A DNA stretch of 38,325 nt, from contig JBKHYG010000104.1 of assembly GCA_046565595.1 (NCBI GenBank), positions 1 to 38,325 of the forward strand, given 5' to 3'. The notes beneath the pieces were generated by a model that saw nothing but the letters and a program-made list of their open reading frames with translations, was not told where the DNA came from and ran no database searches. This stretch comes from JBKHYG01 sp046565595 (GTDB taxonomy: Bacteria > Actinomycetota > AC-67). The stretch's first letter is position 1; each line of letters starts with the position of its first letter. The position numbers and the translations under genes were made by a program. Of this stretch, positions 7,893-15,114 are shown one piece after another.

Positions 7893-8428
7893 CGCCACCT
7901 CCAGGCAAACATGCCCCTGCGTCGCCGATGTCGTTCTACTCGTCGGTGGCCCGACATATCGCAGGCGCCGTCGCGGTACTAGCCGTCGTGGTACTGGTCG
8001 TGGTCCTGGCGACCAGCGATGATGACGGGGCAGGCATCGGAGCCTCGACCCCTGACGCGAGTCCGACCGGCTCCGCCGGACAGGAACCCACTGCCAGCCC
8101 GACCCCCACCAAGGACACGCAGTCGACGCGCGAGCCGCGGGCTCGCTCGGAGATAACGATCGTCGTCCTGAACGGCACGGCGCGTTCTGGACTGGCTTCG
8201 CGGACCAAGGAACGGCTGGTGGCAGCGGGCTACACGGTGGTGCGGATCGGTAACTCCGAGGAACCCGTTGACCAAACGACCGTCTACTTCAGACCGGGAG
8301 CCCTTCCCGAGGCCGAACTGGTATTAGACGACTTCCCCGATCTGATCAGGTCCGAGAAGGACGATGGCTCACGCGTCGGGACTGACTCGCTCATCACGAT
8401 CATCCTCGGGGATGACTACCGGACCTGA
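7889..8428 (+). CDS. Membrane-anchored LytR C-terminal domain protein
   Basis: A 179-residue protein with one N-terminal transmembrane segment (about 26-45), a Ser/Thr/Pro-rich linker (about 50-88) and an extracytoplasmic LytR_C domain (about 90-179, ITIVVLNGTARSGLA). The domain is found at the end of LytR-CpsA-Psr cell-wall ligases and alone in proteins like Rv0431; its biochemical role is not settled. Translation is coupled to the DUF3263 gene by ATGA. The 3' end overlaps the opposing lipoprotein gene by 13 bp. Confidence 0.85.
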   Translation: MTPPPGKHAPASPMSFYSSVARHIAGAVAVLAVVVLVVVLATSDDDGAGIGASTPDASPTGSAGQEPTASPTPTKDTQSTREPRARSEITIVVLNGTARSGLASRTKERLVAAGYTVVRIGNSEEPVDQTTVYFRPGALPEAELVLDDFPDLIRSEKDDGSRVGTDSLITIILGDDYRT

Positions 8429-9195
8429 GGTACGCGATCCATCGTAGTGGTCGCTTCGATGACCACCGATCCGCCCAAGAGCGTTCCACTGCGCACCGTG
8501 AGGCTCGTGTTCGCGACCGTCTCGAGCCTGACCGGATAGCCATCCTCTAAGGATCGATCCATCGTGGTCGCCGTTCGCTCGACCCCATCCAATGTGAGGG
8601 GCCTGCCGTCCAAGGATCTGCGCCTCTCTACCGTCCGACTGCTCGACAGCGAGAGGACCACGCAGTCGATGCCTTGGGTTCGTCGGAGCGAAACGACCCG
8701 GCCCCTCTGGATCGAGCCTTCGTTGCGCTCTTCCCACCTGTAGCCGAGCGCCACCTCTTCCTCTGGAACGACCGGACCTAGGACGCCGGCAAGATCGCTC
8801 GCCGCGAACGAGCCGAGCGTATCGGTCGCATCGTCGCTGACGATCTCTATGAGAGAGCCGTCGGGTCCGACGCGGACCTCGGCCGTCTGCTCCGGGGGAG
8901 GTTCGATCGGCGCACCGTCGCGGGTCGCAGATGTCGGAGATACCGTGATGCCGAGCAGTACTCCCAAGGGCGATATCCCTAGGACCTCCAGCGTCGTCTC
9001 GGCAGCAAGCGTCGATGTCAGAGCCCGATCGCCGCCGGGTCCGGTGAAGACGGTGCGCGACTCGGTCGACAGCGTGTACCTGCGAACCGAGCCCGCTTCG
9101 AAGGTCGGAGCCAACCTGATCGCAGGGGTCGAGCAAGCCTGCAGCGCCAGGGCCACGCTGAGCGCGGCCCCGGCCGTCGCTCGCCGCCGGGTCAT
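8416..9195 (-). CDS. Putative lipoprotein, unknown function
   Basis: A 259-residue exported protein that I cannot assign. A signal peptide of basic N-terminus (MTRRR) and Ala/Leu core ends in LQAC (Cys21), an acceptable lipobox, so a lipid anchor is likely. The mature part is rich in Thr, Ser and Val, beta-type by eye. The frame remains open to 9603 in the antisense of otsB, but the signal peptide and a TAGCCT box 7 nt upstream fix the start at 9195. It is divergent from otsB with only 37 bp between them. Confidence 0.7.
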   Translation of the reverse strand: MTRRRATAGAALSVALALQACSTPAIRLAPTFEAGSVRRYTLSTESRTVFTGPGGDRALTSTLAAETTLEVLGISPLGVLLGITVSPTSATRDGAPIEPPPEQTAEVRVGPDGSLIEIVSDDATDTLGSFAASDLAGVLGPVVPEEEVALGYRWEERNEGSIQRGRVVSLRRTQGIDCVVLSLSSSRTVERRRSLDGRPLTLDGVERTATTMDRSLEDGYPVRLETVANTSLTVRSGTLLGGSVVIEATTTMDRVPQVR

Positions 9196-9202
9196 GCGCT
9201 CG

Positions 9203-9208
9203 AGGCTA
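9203..9208 (-). promoter_or_regulatory. -10 box of the lipoprotein gene
   Basis: TAGCCT on the minus strand, 7 nt before the ATG at 9195, back to back with the otsB box and 11 bp from it. Confidence 0.5.
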
Positions 9209-9219
9209 CCTAGGGTGGA

Positions 9220-9225
9220 TAGCCT
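9220..9225 (+). promoter_or_regulatory. -10 box of otsB
   Basis: TAGCCT, 7 nt before the otsB ATG at 9233. It is the same hexamer and spacing as the opposing box at 9203-9208. Confidence 0.5.
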
Positions 9226-9232
9226 CGGTGCC

Positions 9233-10003
9233 ATGCGTGACATCCTCGCGCCGCTGGCAGCGGCCGCTCCCGACGGCGGGATCTTCGTGGACTTCGACGG
9301 CGCCCTGGCGCCCATCGTTGCAGACCCTGCCTCCGCGAAGCCCGTCAAGGGCGCGGCGGATGTGCTCCAGGATCTGGCTCGCGTCTTCCGCGTCGTGGCG
9401 GTCGTGTCGGGACGCCCGGTGTCATTCCTGTCGGACAGACTGACGGTGAGGGGCGTCCGGCTGGTCGGTCTGTACGGCATCGAGGAACGCATCGGCCGGT
9501 CGCTGAGGGTCCTGCCGGAAGCCCAGAAAGCTAGGGGTGCGGTCGAAGCTGCGGCGCGCCAACTCGCGACCCGGCTCGGGTCCAATGCGGTCATAGAGCG
9601 CAAGGGTTTCGCTCTCTCGGTTCACTTCCGGCGAAGCGACGAGCCAGAGGCTCGCATGTTCGAAGCGGAGCCGATCGTCAAGGGAGTGGCCGAGGATCAA
9701 GGCCTCGTCGTGTCACAAGGCAAACTCGTGTGGGAGATCGCACCGGATACTCGGACCGATGGCAAGGGCGAGGTCGTTCGGAGGCTCGTCGAGCAACACG
9801 GCCTGAAGGCTGCGCTGGCAGCTGGCGATGATCGGGGAGACATCGCGGCGCTCGCGGCGGTGGGAGACCTTCCGGTGTCCCTGAAGGTCGGGGTCTCCTC
9901 GCCCGAGATGCCTTCCGAGCTCCGGGATGTTGCCGATCTCGTGGTTGACGGACCCGAGGGGCTCGTCGCTCTACTGAGGGAGTTACGCAGGCTCGCCCGC
10001 TAG
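9233..10003 (+). CDS. otsB: Trehalose-6-phosphate phosphatase
   Basis: A 256-residue HAD-superfamily phosphatase that converts trehalose-6-phosphate to trehalose. Motif I is DFDGALAPI (nucleophile and acid Asp kept), motif II is VSGRPVSFL, and motif IV is GDDRGDIAAL. The Thr normally following DxDG in motif I is Ala here, an unusual change. The gene converges with otsA and the coding ends overlap by 21 bp, so the two trehalose genes are not one operon. Start is set by the leaderless-type box. Confidence 0.88.
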   Translation: MRDILAPLAAAAPDGGIFVDFDGALAPIVADPASAKPVKGAADVLQDLARVFRVVAVVSGRPVSFLSDRLTVRGVRLVGLYGIEERIGRSLRVLPEAQKARGAVEAAARQLATRLGSNAVIERKGFALSVHFRRSDEPEARMFEAEPIVKGVAEDQGLVVSQGKLVWEIAPDTRTDGKGEVVRRLVEQHGLKAALAAGDDRGDIAALAAVGDLPVSLKVGVSSPEMPSELRDVADLVVDGPEGLVALLRELRRLAR

Positions 10004-11323
10004 TTCTTCGAACTGTTCGCGGAGCCACACATCTGGCGAGGTACCCGGAGCCAGCGACCGTAGTCGAGCCGCACGCCGTCGTCTCTCCTGGTCGTCCATC
10101 CGACACGCCTGCGTGATCGCGGCCGCGATCTGCTCTAACTCGGCGGGATCTATCACGAGCGCCGCCTCACCCAACTCATCGTGTGCGCCCGTGTTCTTCG
10201 AGAGCACCAACGCCGCGTCCCGGCGGTTGAGTAAAGGTCCCTCACGCGCAACCAGGTTCATGCCATCGGCCAGCGATGTGATCAGGATCACATCGGCTTC
10301 CATCAGAGCGCCGAATGTCCTTGCTCGGTCGTCGGTCACCTCCGACCGGACCACGGCCTCTTGATCGGGAGGCGATAGGTCCGCGACGAGGGCTTCGATC
10401 GCTGCTAGCTCGTGGGCGTACTCGGGGATGTCCATGCGGCTCGGCGTCAGTCGCATCAGATGACGAACCTCTGTCGTCCCCAGTTCGGTAAGCGCTGCTG
10501 CGAAACCTCGGATCCCCAGCGTGATGCCCTTGGCAGGATCGATCCGATCTGCCCGCACGATCAGGCAGCGGTCTCCGGCCCATTCCCGGATCTCGTCGGC
10601 GTGGGCCGCGACCGTCGGATCCCGTCTGGCCTGTGCCAGGTCAACCGGATCCACGCCGAGCGCCCGCACCTGTGCGTTGGTCCCGCCCGCTGCTCGATAT
10701 CGATCGGCCCAGCGGGACGAGTGGAAGTTGACGAACCGCGCCGCCGCCAACCCTTCCATCACCTCGCCCGCGATCGGGGTGGCTGACCACCGCTGCGAAG
10801 TAGGGAAGGGGATGTGCCAGGTCACGCCGATGCGAAGATCGGGCCGCGAACTGGCGAGCAACCTGGGCACCAGGGCCAGGTGATAGTCCTGGACCAGTAC
10901 GCGAGCATCTTGCGCGGCACGAGCAGCGATCAACCCCGCCATGCGTTCGTTCACCGCGCGGTAGGCGTCCCAAGCCTCGTCGGCGAGGTCAGGCAGAGGC
11001 AGCCCATGCATCGCGAACCACAGGAGCCGGTTTGAGGCTTCCCCGTAGTAGAGGCGGAATCCGTCTGCAGAGGTGGGCAGCAAGATGTTGGTCACGCCGG
11101 GCATCTCAGGATGGGTGACCTCCTGACCGCTTGCCGCCATCACACGGTCATCCTCGGACATGGCAACCGAGAGCCAGGCTGACTCCACCCCATGCAGCCC
11201 GCCCATCACCGCCGTGACCAGACCTCCGACCCCGCGCTTCGTCTCGATCCGGCCGTCGAGACTTGCAGAGAACGAGAAGGGTCCCCGGTTGGATGCGATG
11301 ATCAGACGATGCCGTCCTTGCAT
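9983..11323 (-). CDS. otsA: Trehalose-6-phosphate synthase (GT20)
   Basis: A 446-residue retaining glycosyltransferase making trehalose-6-phosphate from an NDP-glucose and glucose-6-phosphate. It shows the N-terminal ASNRGPFSF and GVGGLVTA loop, VQDYHLALVP, WHIPFPTSQRW, and the donor-phosphate residues in VRADRIDPAKG, then DGMNLVAREG. Its length is normal for bacterial OtsA. A TAGGCT box lies 8 nt before the ATG. It overlaps otsB at the 3' end and is divergent from the permease gene. It probably supplies trehalose as a stress solute. Confidence 0.93.
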   Translation of the reverse strand: MQGRHRLIIASNRGPFSFSASLDGRIETKRGVGGLVTAVMGGLHGVESAWLSVAMSEDDRVMAASGQEVTHPEMPGVTNILLPTSADGFRLYYGEASNRLLWFAMHGLPLPDLADEAWDAYRAVNERMAGLIAARAAQDARVLVQDYHLALVPRLLASSRPDLRIGVTWHIPFPTSQRWSATPIAGEVMEGLAAARFVNFHSSRWADRYRAAGGTNAQVRALGVDPVDLAQARRDPTVAAHADEIREWAGDRCLIVRADRIDPAKGITLGIRGFAAALTELGTTEVRHLMRLTPSRMDIPEYAHELAAIEALVADLSPPDQEAVVRSEVTDDRARTFGALMEADVILITSLADGMNLVAREGPLLNRRDAALVLSKNTGAHDELGEAALVIDPAELEQIAAAITQACRMDDQERRRRAARLRSLAPGTSPDVWLREQFEELAGEPA

Positions 11324-11331
11324 GGGCGGCG

Positions 11332-11337
11332 AGCCTA
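11332..11337 (-). promoter_or_regulatory. -10 box of otsA
   Basis: TAGGCT on the minus strand, 8 nt before the otsA ATG and 11 bp from the opposing box of the permease gene. Confidence 0.5.
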
Positions 11338-11348
11338 TCGGCCACAGT

Positions 11349-11354
11349 TACACT
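11349..11354 (+). promoter_or_regulatory. -10 box of AI-2E permease gene
   Basis: TACACT, 7 nt before the GTG at 11362. Confidence 0.5.
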
Positions 11355-11361
11355 CCAAGAT

Positions 11362-12474
11362 GTGGCAACCGAGCCGCCTCCAGTTCCGGTCTCTGCGTTG
11401 ATACTCAAGGCTGGAACGCTCGCGTGGGCTCTGCTCGGCGTCATGGCGCTCGGCTTCGTTCTCTACAGGTACGCCCTCGCACCGGTGTCGGTGATCGTCG
11501 CTCCGGTGATCGTCGCGGTGATCATCGTCTACCTGCTGCACCCACTGGTCACCTGGTTCCAACGGTTCGGTATACCGCGAGCGCTGTCTGTCACGATGGT
11601 GTTCTCGCTCTTCCTCGTCGGGATGATCTGGTTCTTCTCGTGGCTGGTTCCGGCGATCGTCTCCCAGGTTTCGAACTTCGTCGACGAAGCTCCCGAACTT
11701 GCCCGCCGGCTCATCGGAGAGATCAACGACCTGGCCGCCGCGCGCGGGCTCTCTTGGAGGCTCGAGACTTCACCCCAGGAGATCGGCGACTTCTTCAGAG
11801 ACAACCGCGATCAGATCATCGGCTTCCTCGGTGGGCTGGGCAATGTGGCGGGACAGATCGTGCACATCGGGGTGACCTTGGTAATCGGCATCATCCTGTC
11901 CATCTACCTTCTCGTCGATCTTCCAGGGATGCAGGAGCGCATGCGCGAGCGGATCCCTGTCGCCTATCGGGACGAGGCCTCGCAGCTGGGGCATCGGATC
12001 TCGTCAGCCATCGGAGGCTTCTTCCGAGGACAATTCCTCGTCGCCCTCTTCGTCGGGGTCGCGAGCGCTCTGGTGCTTACCTGGCCGGTTGGGCTGCCCT
12101 TCGCGGTCCTGGTCGGGTTGGTCGCAGGGATCTTCAACCTGATCCCGCTGATCGGCCCGTTCCTTGCGACGATCCCTGCGATCATCCTCGGTGTCACCTC
12201 GGATCGGCCCTCCAAGGCGCTGTACGCCGTGATCGCTCTGCTGGTCGTGCAGCAGATCGATAACCACATCATCAGCCCCAATGTGATGGGACGCACCGTT
12301 TCGCTTCACCCGATCACCGTCATGCTGGGGCTCTTGGTCGGCGGTACGGCTGCCGGAATCTTCGGCATGTTGGTGACGATCCCCATCATCGCGATCGCCA
12401 AGATCGTCGGTCTGCACATGTGGGCGCGACAGAGATCGAGGTTCGTGAGCCTCGATCCCTTCAACACCGCTTAG
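11362..12474 (+). CDS. AI-2E family (PerM-like) membrane transporter
   Basis: A 370-residue integral membrane protein of the AI-2E/TqsA/PerM family. It has hydrophobic segments near residues 15-60 and 70-95, a soluble loop (about 95-150), and a C-terminal bundle of five or so helices. The hallmark stretch after NLIPLIGPF leads to QQIDNHIISPNVMGRTVSLHP. Members transport autoinducer-2, or act as Na+/H+ antiporters, or are uncharacterised; the substrate cannot be told here. Start is a GTG behind a leaderless-type box; there is no ribosome site. Confidence 0.88.
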   Translation: MATEPPPVPVSALILKAGTLAWALLGVMALGFVLYRYALAPVSVIVAPVIVAVIIVYLLHPLVTWFQRFGIPRALSVTMVFSLFLVGMIWFFSWLVPAIVSQVSNFVDEAPELARRLIGEINDLAAARGLSWRLETSPQEIGDFFRDNRDQIIGFLGGLGNVAGQIVHIGVTLVIGIILSIYLLVDLPGMQERMRERIPVAYRDEASQLGHRISSAIGGFFRGQFLVALFVGVASALVLTWPVGLPFAVLVGLVAGIFNLIPLIGPFLATIPAIILGVTSDRPSKALYAVIALLVVQQIDNHIISPNVMGRTVSLHPITVMLGLLVGGTAAGIFGMLVTIPIIAIAKIVGLHMWARQRSRFVSLDPFNTA

Positions 12475-12495
12475 GTGCACGAGCAGCGGTTGTTC

Positions 12496-12565
12496 GGCCT
12501 TAGCCGCGACGATCGCTTCGAGGAGTTTCTTCAGGCCTTAGCTGCGACGATCGCTTCGAGGAGTT
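12496..12565. repeat. 32-bp direct repeat at the 3' end of the HAD gene
   Basis: Copies at 12496-12527 and 12534-12565 differ by one base (C/T) and have a 38 bp period. The right copy encodes the last residues of the minus-strand HAD protein. The left copy lies past its stop codon (12531-12533), so the gene end has been echoed downstream. Confidence 0.85.
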
Positions 12566-13397
12566 CCACCCAGCCGAGGTTCTGCGGTGCGCGCGTCACG
12601 AGCACACGCTCGTTCGCGACGCAGGCTTCTCGGAGCAGATCATCGCCCCGGAGTGCGTCGCCGACGATCACGCACCAGGCGGTAGACCCGGCCAGTTGTA
12701 GATCCGCGTAGGCATCTCCTATCGCGATCGCCTCCTCTGGTCTCCATCCACGATGCTGTAGGTGAGCGGTGACGCCAGCTCCCTTGGAGACCCCGCGAGG
12801 GATCAGGTGATAGGCGCGGCTCTCACCCTGCGCGAGACCGAGGTAGGCGCCATGCAGCCTTCCGTTGTCGTGGAGCGTCAACCAGTCGAAGCCAGCCTCC
12901 GCCAGAGCCCCGTCAACCTCTGCCACATCGACGCGACCGCGGAAGAGGTGCGTGCATTCCCGCCATGTGGACCATGGGGTGTGAGCTTCCAGACGATCGC
13001 CGAACCGCTCGTGTATCAGGTCCACCGCGCCCACCCGCTCCATCGTGCGGGCCGGCATCTCGTCTCCTTCGATCGGCGTGTCTCCGAAGAGCCGGATGAC
13101 CGTCCGGCCGAAATCATCCCCGATCAAGGCTCCCATCTCGGCGATGACCGAGCCCATGCCGAGCAGGCGGGCATCCGTCTGAAGCCCGCGCAATGCCCGC
13201 CCGCTCGTCGGCACGATCTCGACGCCGGCCTTACGCGCGGAATTCAGTGCGCGGACGGGCGCATCGGTGGGTTCTCCCTTGGGGTCATGCACGAATGAGC
13301 CGCCCGGTCCGAGCATGGTGCCGTCGAGATCGGTGTAGACCACGCGGATCTGCGCGAGCTCGTGGCGGATGGTCGAGAGAGGTCTGGGGTCAGCCAT
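12531..13397 (-). CDS. HAD-superfamily (Cof/MPGP-like) hydrolase
   Basis: A 288-residue HAD phosphatase with a type IIB cap. Motif I is YTDLDGTML (Asp23, Asp25), motif II is PTSGRALRG, Lys is in GVSKGAGV, and motif IV is IGDAYADLQL. It resembles mannosyl-3-phosphoglycerate phosphatases and Cof-type sugar phosphatases; the substrate is unproven. I place the start at 13397 (MADPRP), 8 nt after TATCCT, rather than at an upstream ATG at 13433. It is divergent from thrC and convergent with the permease gene. Confidence 0.82.
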   Translation of the reverse strand: MADPRPLSTIRHELAQIRVVYTDLDGTMLGPGGSFVHDPKGEPTDAPVRALNSARKAGVEIVPTSGRALRGLQTDARLLGMGSVIAEMGALIGDDFGRTVIRLFGDTPIEGDEMPARTMERVGAVDLIHERFGDRLEAHTPWSTWRECTHLFRGRVDVAEVDGALAEAGFDWLTLHDNGRLHGAYLGLAQGESRAYHLIPRGVSKGAGVTAHLQHRGWRPEEAIAIGDAYADLQLAGSTAWCVIVGDALRGDDLLREACVANERVLVTRAPQNLGWVELLEAIVAAKA

Positions 13398-13405
13398 CTC
13401 GCCAG

Positions 13406-13411
13406 AGGATA
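13406..13411 (-). promoter_or_regulatory. -10 box of the HAD gene
   Basis: TATCCT on the minus strand, 8 nt before the ATG at 13397. Confidence 0.5.
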
Positions 13412-13452
13412 GGCCGCTGAAGCAACCGGTCACGGCCAGCCGTCGAACCTCC

Positions 13453-13458
13453 TATCCT
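13453..13458 (+). promoter_or_regulatory. -10 box of thrC
   Basis: TATCCT, 7 nt before the ATG at 13466; no ribosome site follows it. Confidence 0.5.
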
Positions 13459-13465
13459 TCCGGAC

Positions 13466-14695
13466 ATGGGAAGCCTCATCGGACTTCGATGCCGCGAGTG
13501 CGGCCGTGAGTACCCAGCCGAACCGATCCATGTGTGCGAATGGTGTTTCGCGCCGCTGGAGGTCGTGTTCGATTACGCAGAGATCGCGAAATCGATCAGC
13601 CGAGCGACGATCGCTGATGGTCCTCGTTCGATGTGGCGCTACCACCAGCTCTTGCCGGCCGACGCCGATAAGCGCGTCGACCTGGGCGCCGGCTTCACGC
13701 CTCTGGTGCCCGCACCTCGCCTCGGTGCGGAACTCGGGCTGAGGGATCTGTGGTTGAAGAACGACACAGCCAATCCGACCCACTCTTTCAAGGACCGTGT
13801 CGTCTCGGTGGCGTTGACCGCCGCGAGATCCTTCGGCTTGACCACGGTCGCTTGTGCCTCGACGGGTAACCTCGCCAACTCGGTCGCTGCCCACGCAGCC
13901 GCCGCTGGGTTGCGTGCTTTCGTCTTCATCCCGTCAGATCTCGAGAAGGGCAAGGTCGTCGCGACCGCCATCTATCAGCCGAACCTGATCTCGGTCGACG
14001 GCAACTATGACGATGTGAACCGTCTCTGCTCGGAGATCGCAGGAAGTTACGAGTGGGGTTTCGTCAATGTGAATGTCCGGCCCTACTACGCCGAGGGATC
14101 CAAGACGATCGCTTTCGAGATAGCCGAGCAGTTCGGTTGGAAGGCGCCCGACCATGTCGTCGCTCCGATCGCGAGCGGTTCGTTGATGACCAAGATCCGT
14201 CGCGGCTTGGATGAACTGGTCAAGGTCGGACTGCTCGACGGTCACGAGACGAGGATCAGCGGCGCACAGGCTGATGGATGCTCCCCTGTGGCGGAAGCGT
14301 TCCGCAACGGCGAGGAGCACATCCGTCCGGTCAAGCCGCAGACCATCGCGAAATCCTTGGCGATCGGCAACCCGGCGGACGGCTTCTATGCGGTCAAGAC
14401 GGCACGGGAGACGGGCGGGGCTATCGAGAGCATCAGCGACGACGAGGTGGTCGAAGGCATCCGTCTGCTGGCCCGCACCGAAGGGATCTTCACAGAGACC
14501 GCCGGGGGCGTCACGATCGGCAATCTGAAGAAGTTGGCCGAGGCAGGCATCGTCAAGCCAGAGGAGCGTGTCGTCGCGTTGATAACCGGAGATGGCCTGA
14601 AGACCATCGAGGCGGTCGAGACGACCGTCGCTCCCACCATGCAGATCCCGCCGCGACTCGAGGAGTTCGCGAAGAGGCTCCAGGAGGACTCGTGA
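13466..14695 (+). CDS. thrC: Threonine synthase
   Basis: A 409-residue PLP enzyme converting O-phosphohomoserine to threonine. It has an N-terminal zinc-ribbon extension with CxxC pairs at Cys9/Cys12 and Cys24/Cys27, the PLP lysine Lys109 in THSFKDR, and a phosphate-binding STGNLANS loop. The length fits the short class of ThrC. Other PLP lyases such as cysteine synthase lack this ribbon. Its stop overlaps the GTG start of the next gene, a ubiquitin-like sulfur carrier, so the two are co-translated. Whether that partner matters for ThrC or for a sulfur pathway is open. Confidence 0.92.
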   Translation: MGSLIGLRCRECGREYPAEPIHVCEWCFAPLEVVFDYAEIAKSISRATIADGPRSMWRYHQLLPADADKRVDLGAGFTPLVPAPRLGAELGLRDLWLKNDTANPTHSFKDRVVSVALTAARSFGLTTVACASTGNLANSVAAHAAAAGLRAFVFIPSDLEKGKVVATAIYQPNLISVDGNYDDVNRLCSEIAGSYEWGFVNVNVRPYYAEGSKTIAFEIAEQFGWKAPDHVVAPIASGSLMTKIRRGLDELVKVGLLDGHETRISGAQADGCSPVAEAFRNGEEHIRPVKPQTIAKSLAIGNPADGFYAVKTARETGGAIESISDDEVVEGIRLLARTEGIFTETAGGVTIGNLKKLAEAGIVKPEERVVALITGDGLKTIEAVETTVAPTMQIPPRLEEFAKRLQEDS

Positions 14696-14973
14696 GCATC
14701 ACCGTCAGGATCCCGACCCCGCTTCGCAACACCACCGGTGGCGCTGCGGAGGTTCAGTGCGAAGGCTCAACGGTGCGCGCGTTGGTGGACGATCTTGAAC
14801 GCCAACACCCTGGCATCAAGGAGCGGATATGCGAATCCGACGGCTCGATCAGGAGGTTCGTGAATGTCTTCGTCGGCGATGAAGACATCCGTTTCCTATC
14901 TGGCATCGAAACCTCTGTGAGTGAAGGTACGAGCCTGTCGATCATCCCGGCGGTCGCCGGCGGCGCTCGATAG
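14692..14973 (+). CDS. MoaD/ThiS/CysO-like ubiquitin-fold sulfur carrier
   Basis: A 93-residue beta-grasp protein (VSITVRIPTPLRNTT... VFVGDEDIRFL... SLSIIPAVAGG). Family members carry sulfur as a C-terminal thiocarboxylate on Gly-Gly. Here the diglycine is followed by two extra residues (AGGAR), so it would need trimming first, as JAMM/Mec-type proteases do for CysO or QbsE. The GTG start overlaps the thrC stop (GTGA). No activating MoeB/ThiF enzyme or JAMM protease lies in the window. It may serve cysteine, methionine or another sulfur pathway; the exact one is unknown. Confidence 0.82.
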   Translation: MSITVRIPTPLRNTTGGAAEVQCEGSTVRALVDDLERQHPGIKERICESDGSIRRFVNVFVGDEDIRFLSGIETSVSEGTSLSIIPAVAGGAR

Positions 14974-15020
14974 CGCTGAGACGCCCTCGAGGGTGCTTAT
15001 CAAGTTCCCTCCCATAATCC

Positions 15021-15049
15021 TTGATTCGGACTAAGTGCGTTCGTACACT
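15021..15049 (+). promoter_or_regulatory. Promoter of the H1-like gene
   Basis: TTGATT at 15021-15026 and TACACT at 15044-15049 with a 17 bp spacer, then a leader of about 60 nt ending in a strong SD. Confidence 0.65.
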
Positions 15050-15114
15050 TTCGGTCGGTGGTGGCTCCGTGCAACAGGCCGGGGCACCGCATGTCCGAAG
15101 GAGGTGAGGCGAAG

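Noticed and set aside
8849..9232. Upstream extension of otsB
   Set aside because: It runs through the opposing lipoprotein gene, and its residues do not match the phosphatase family.
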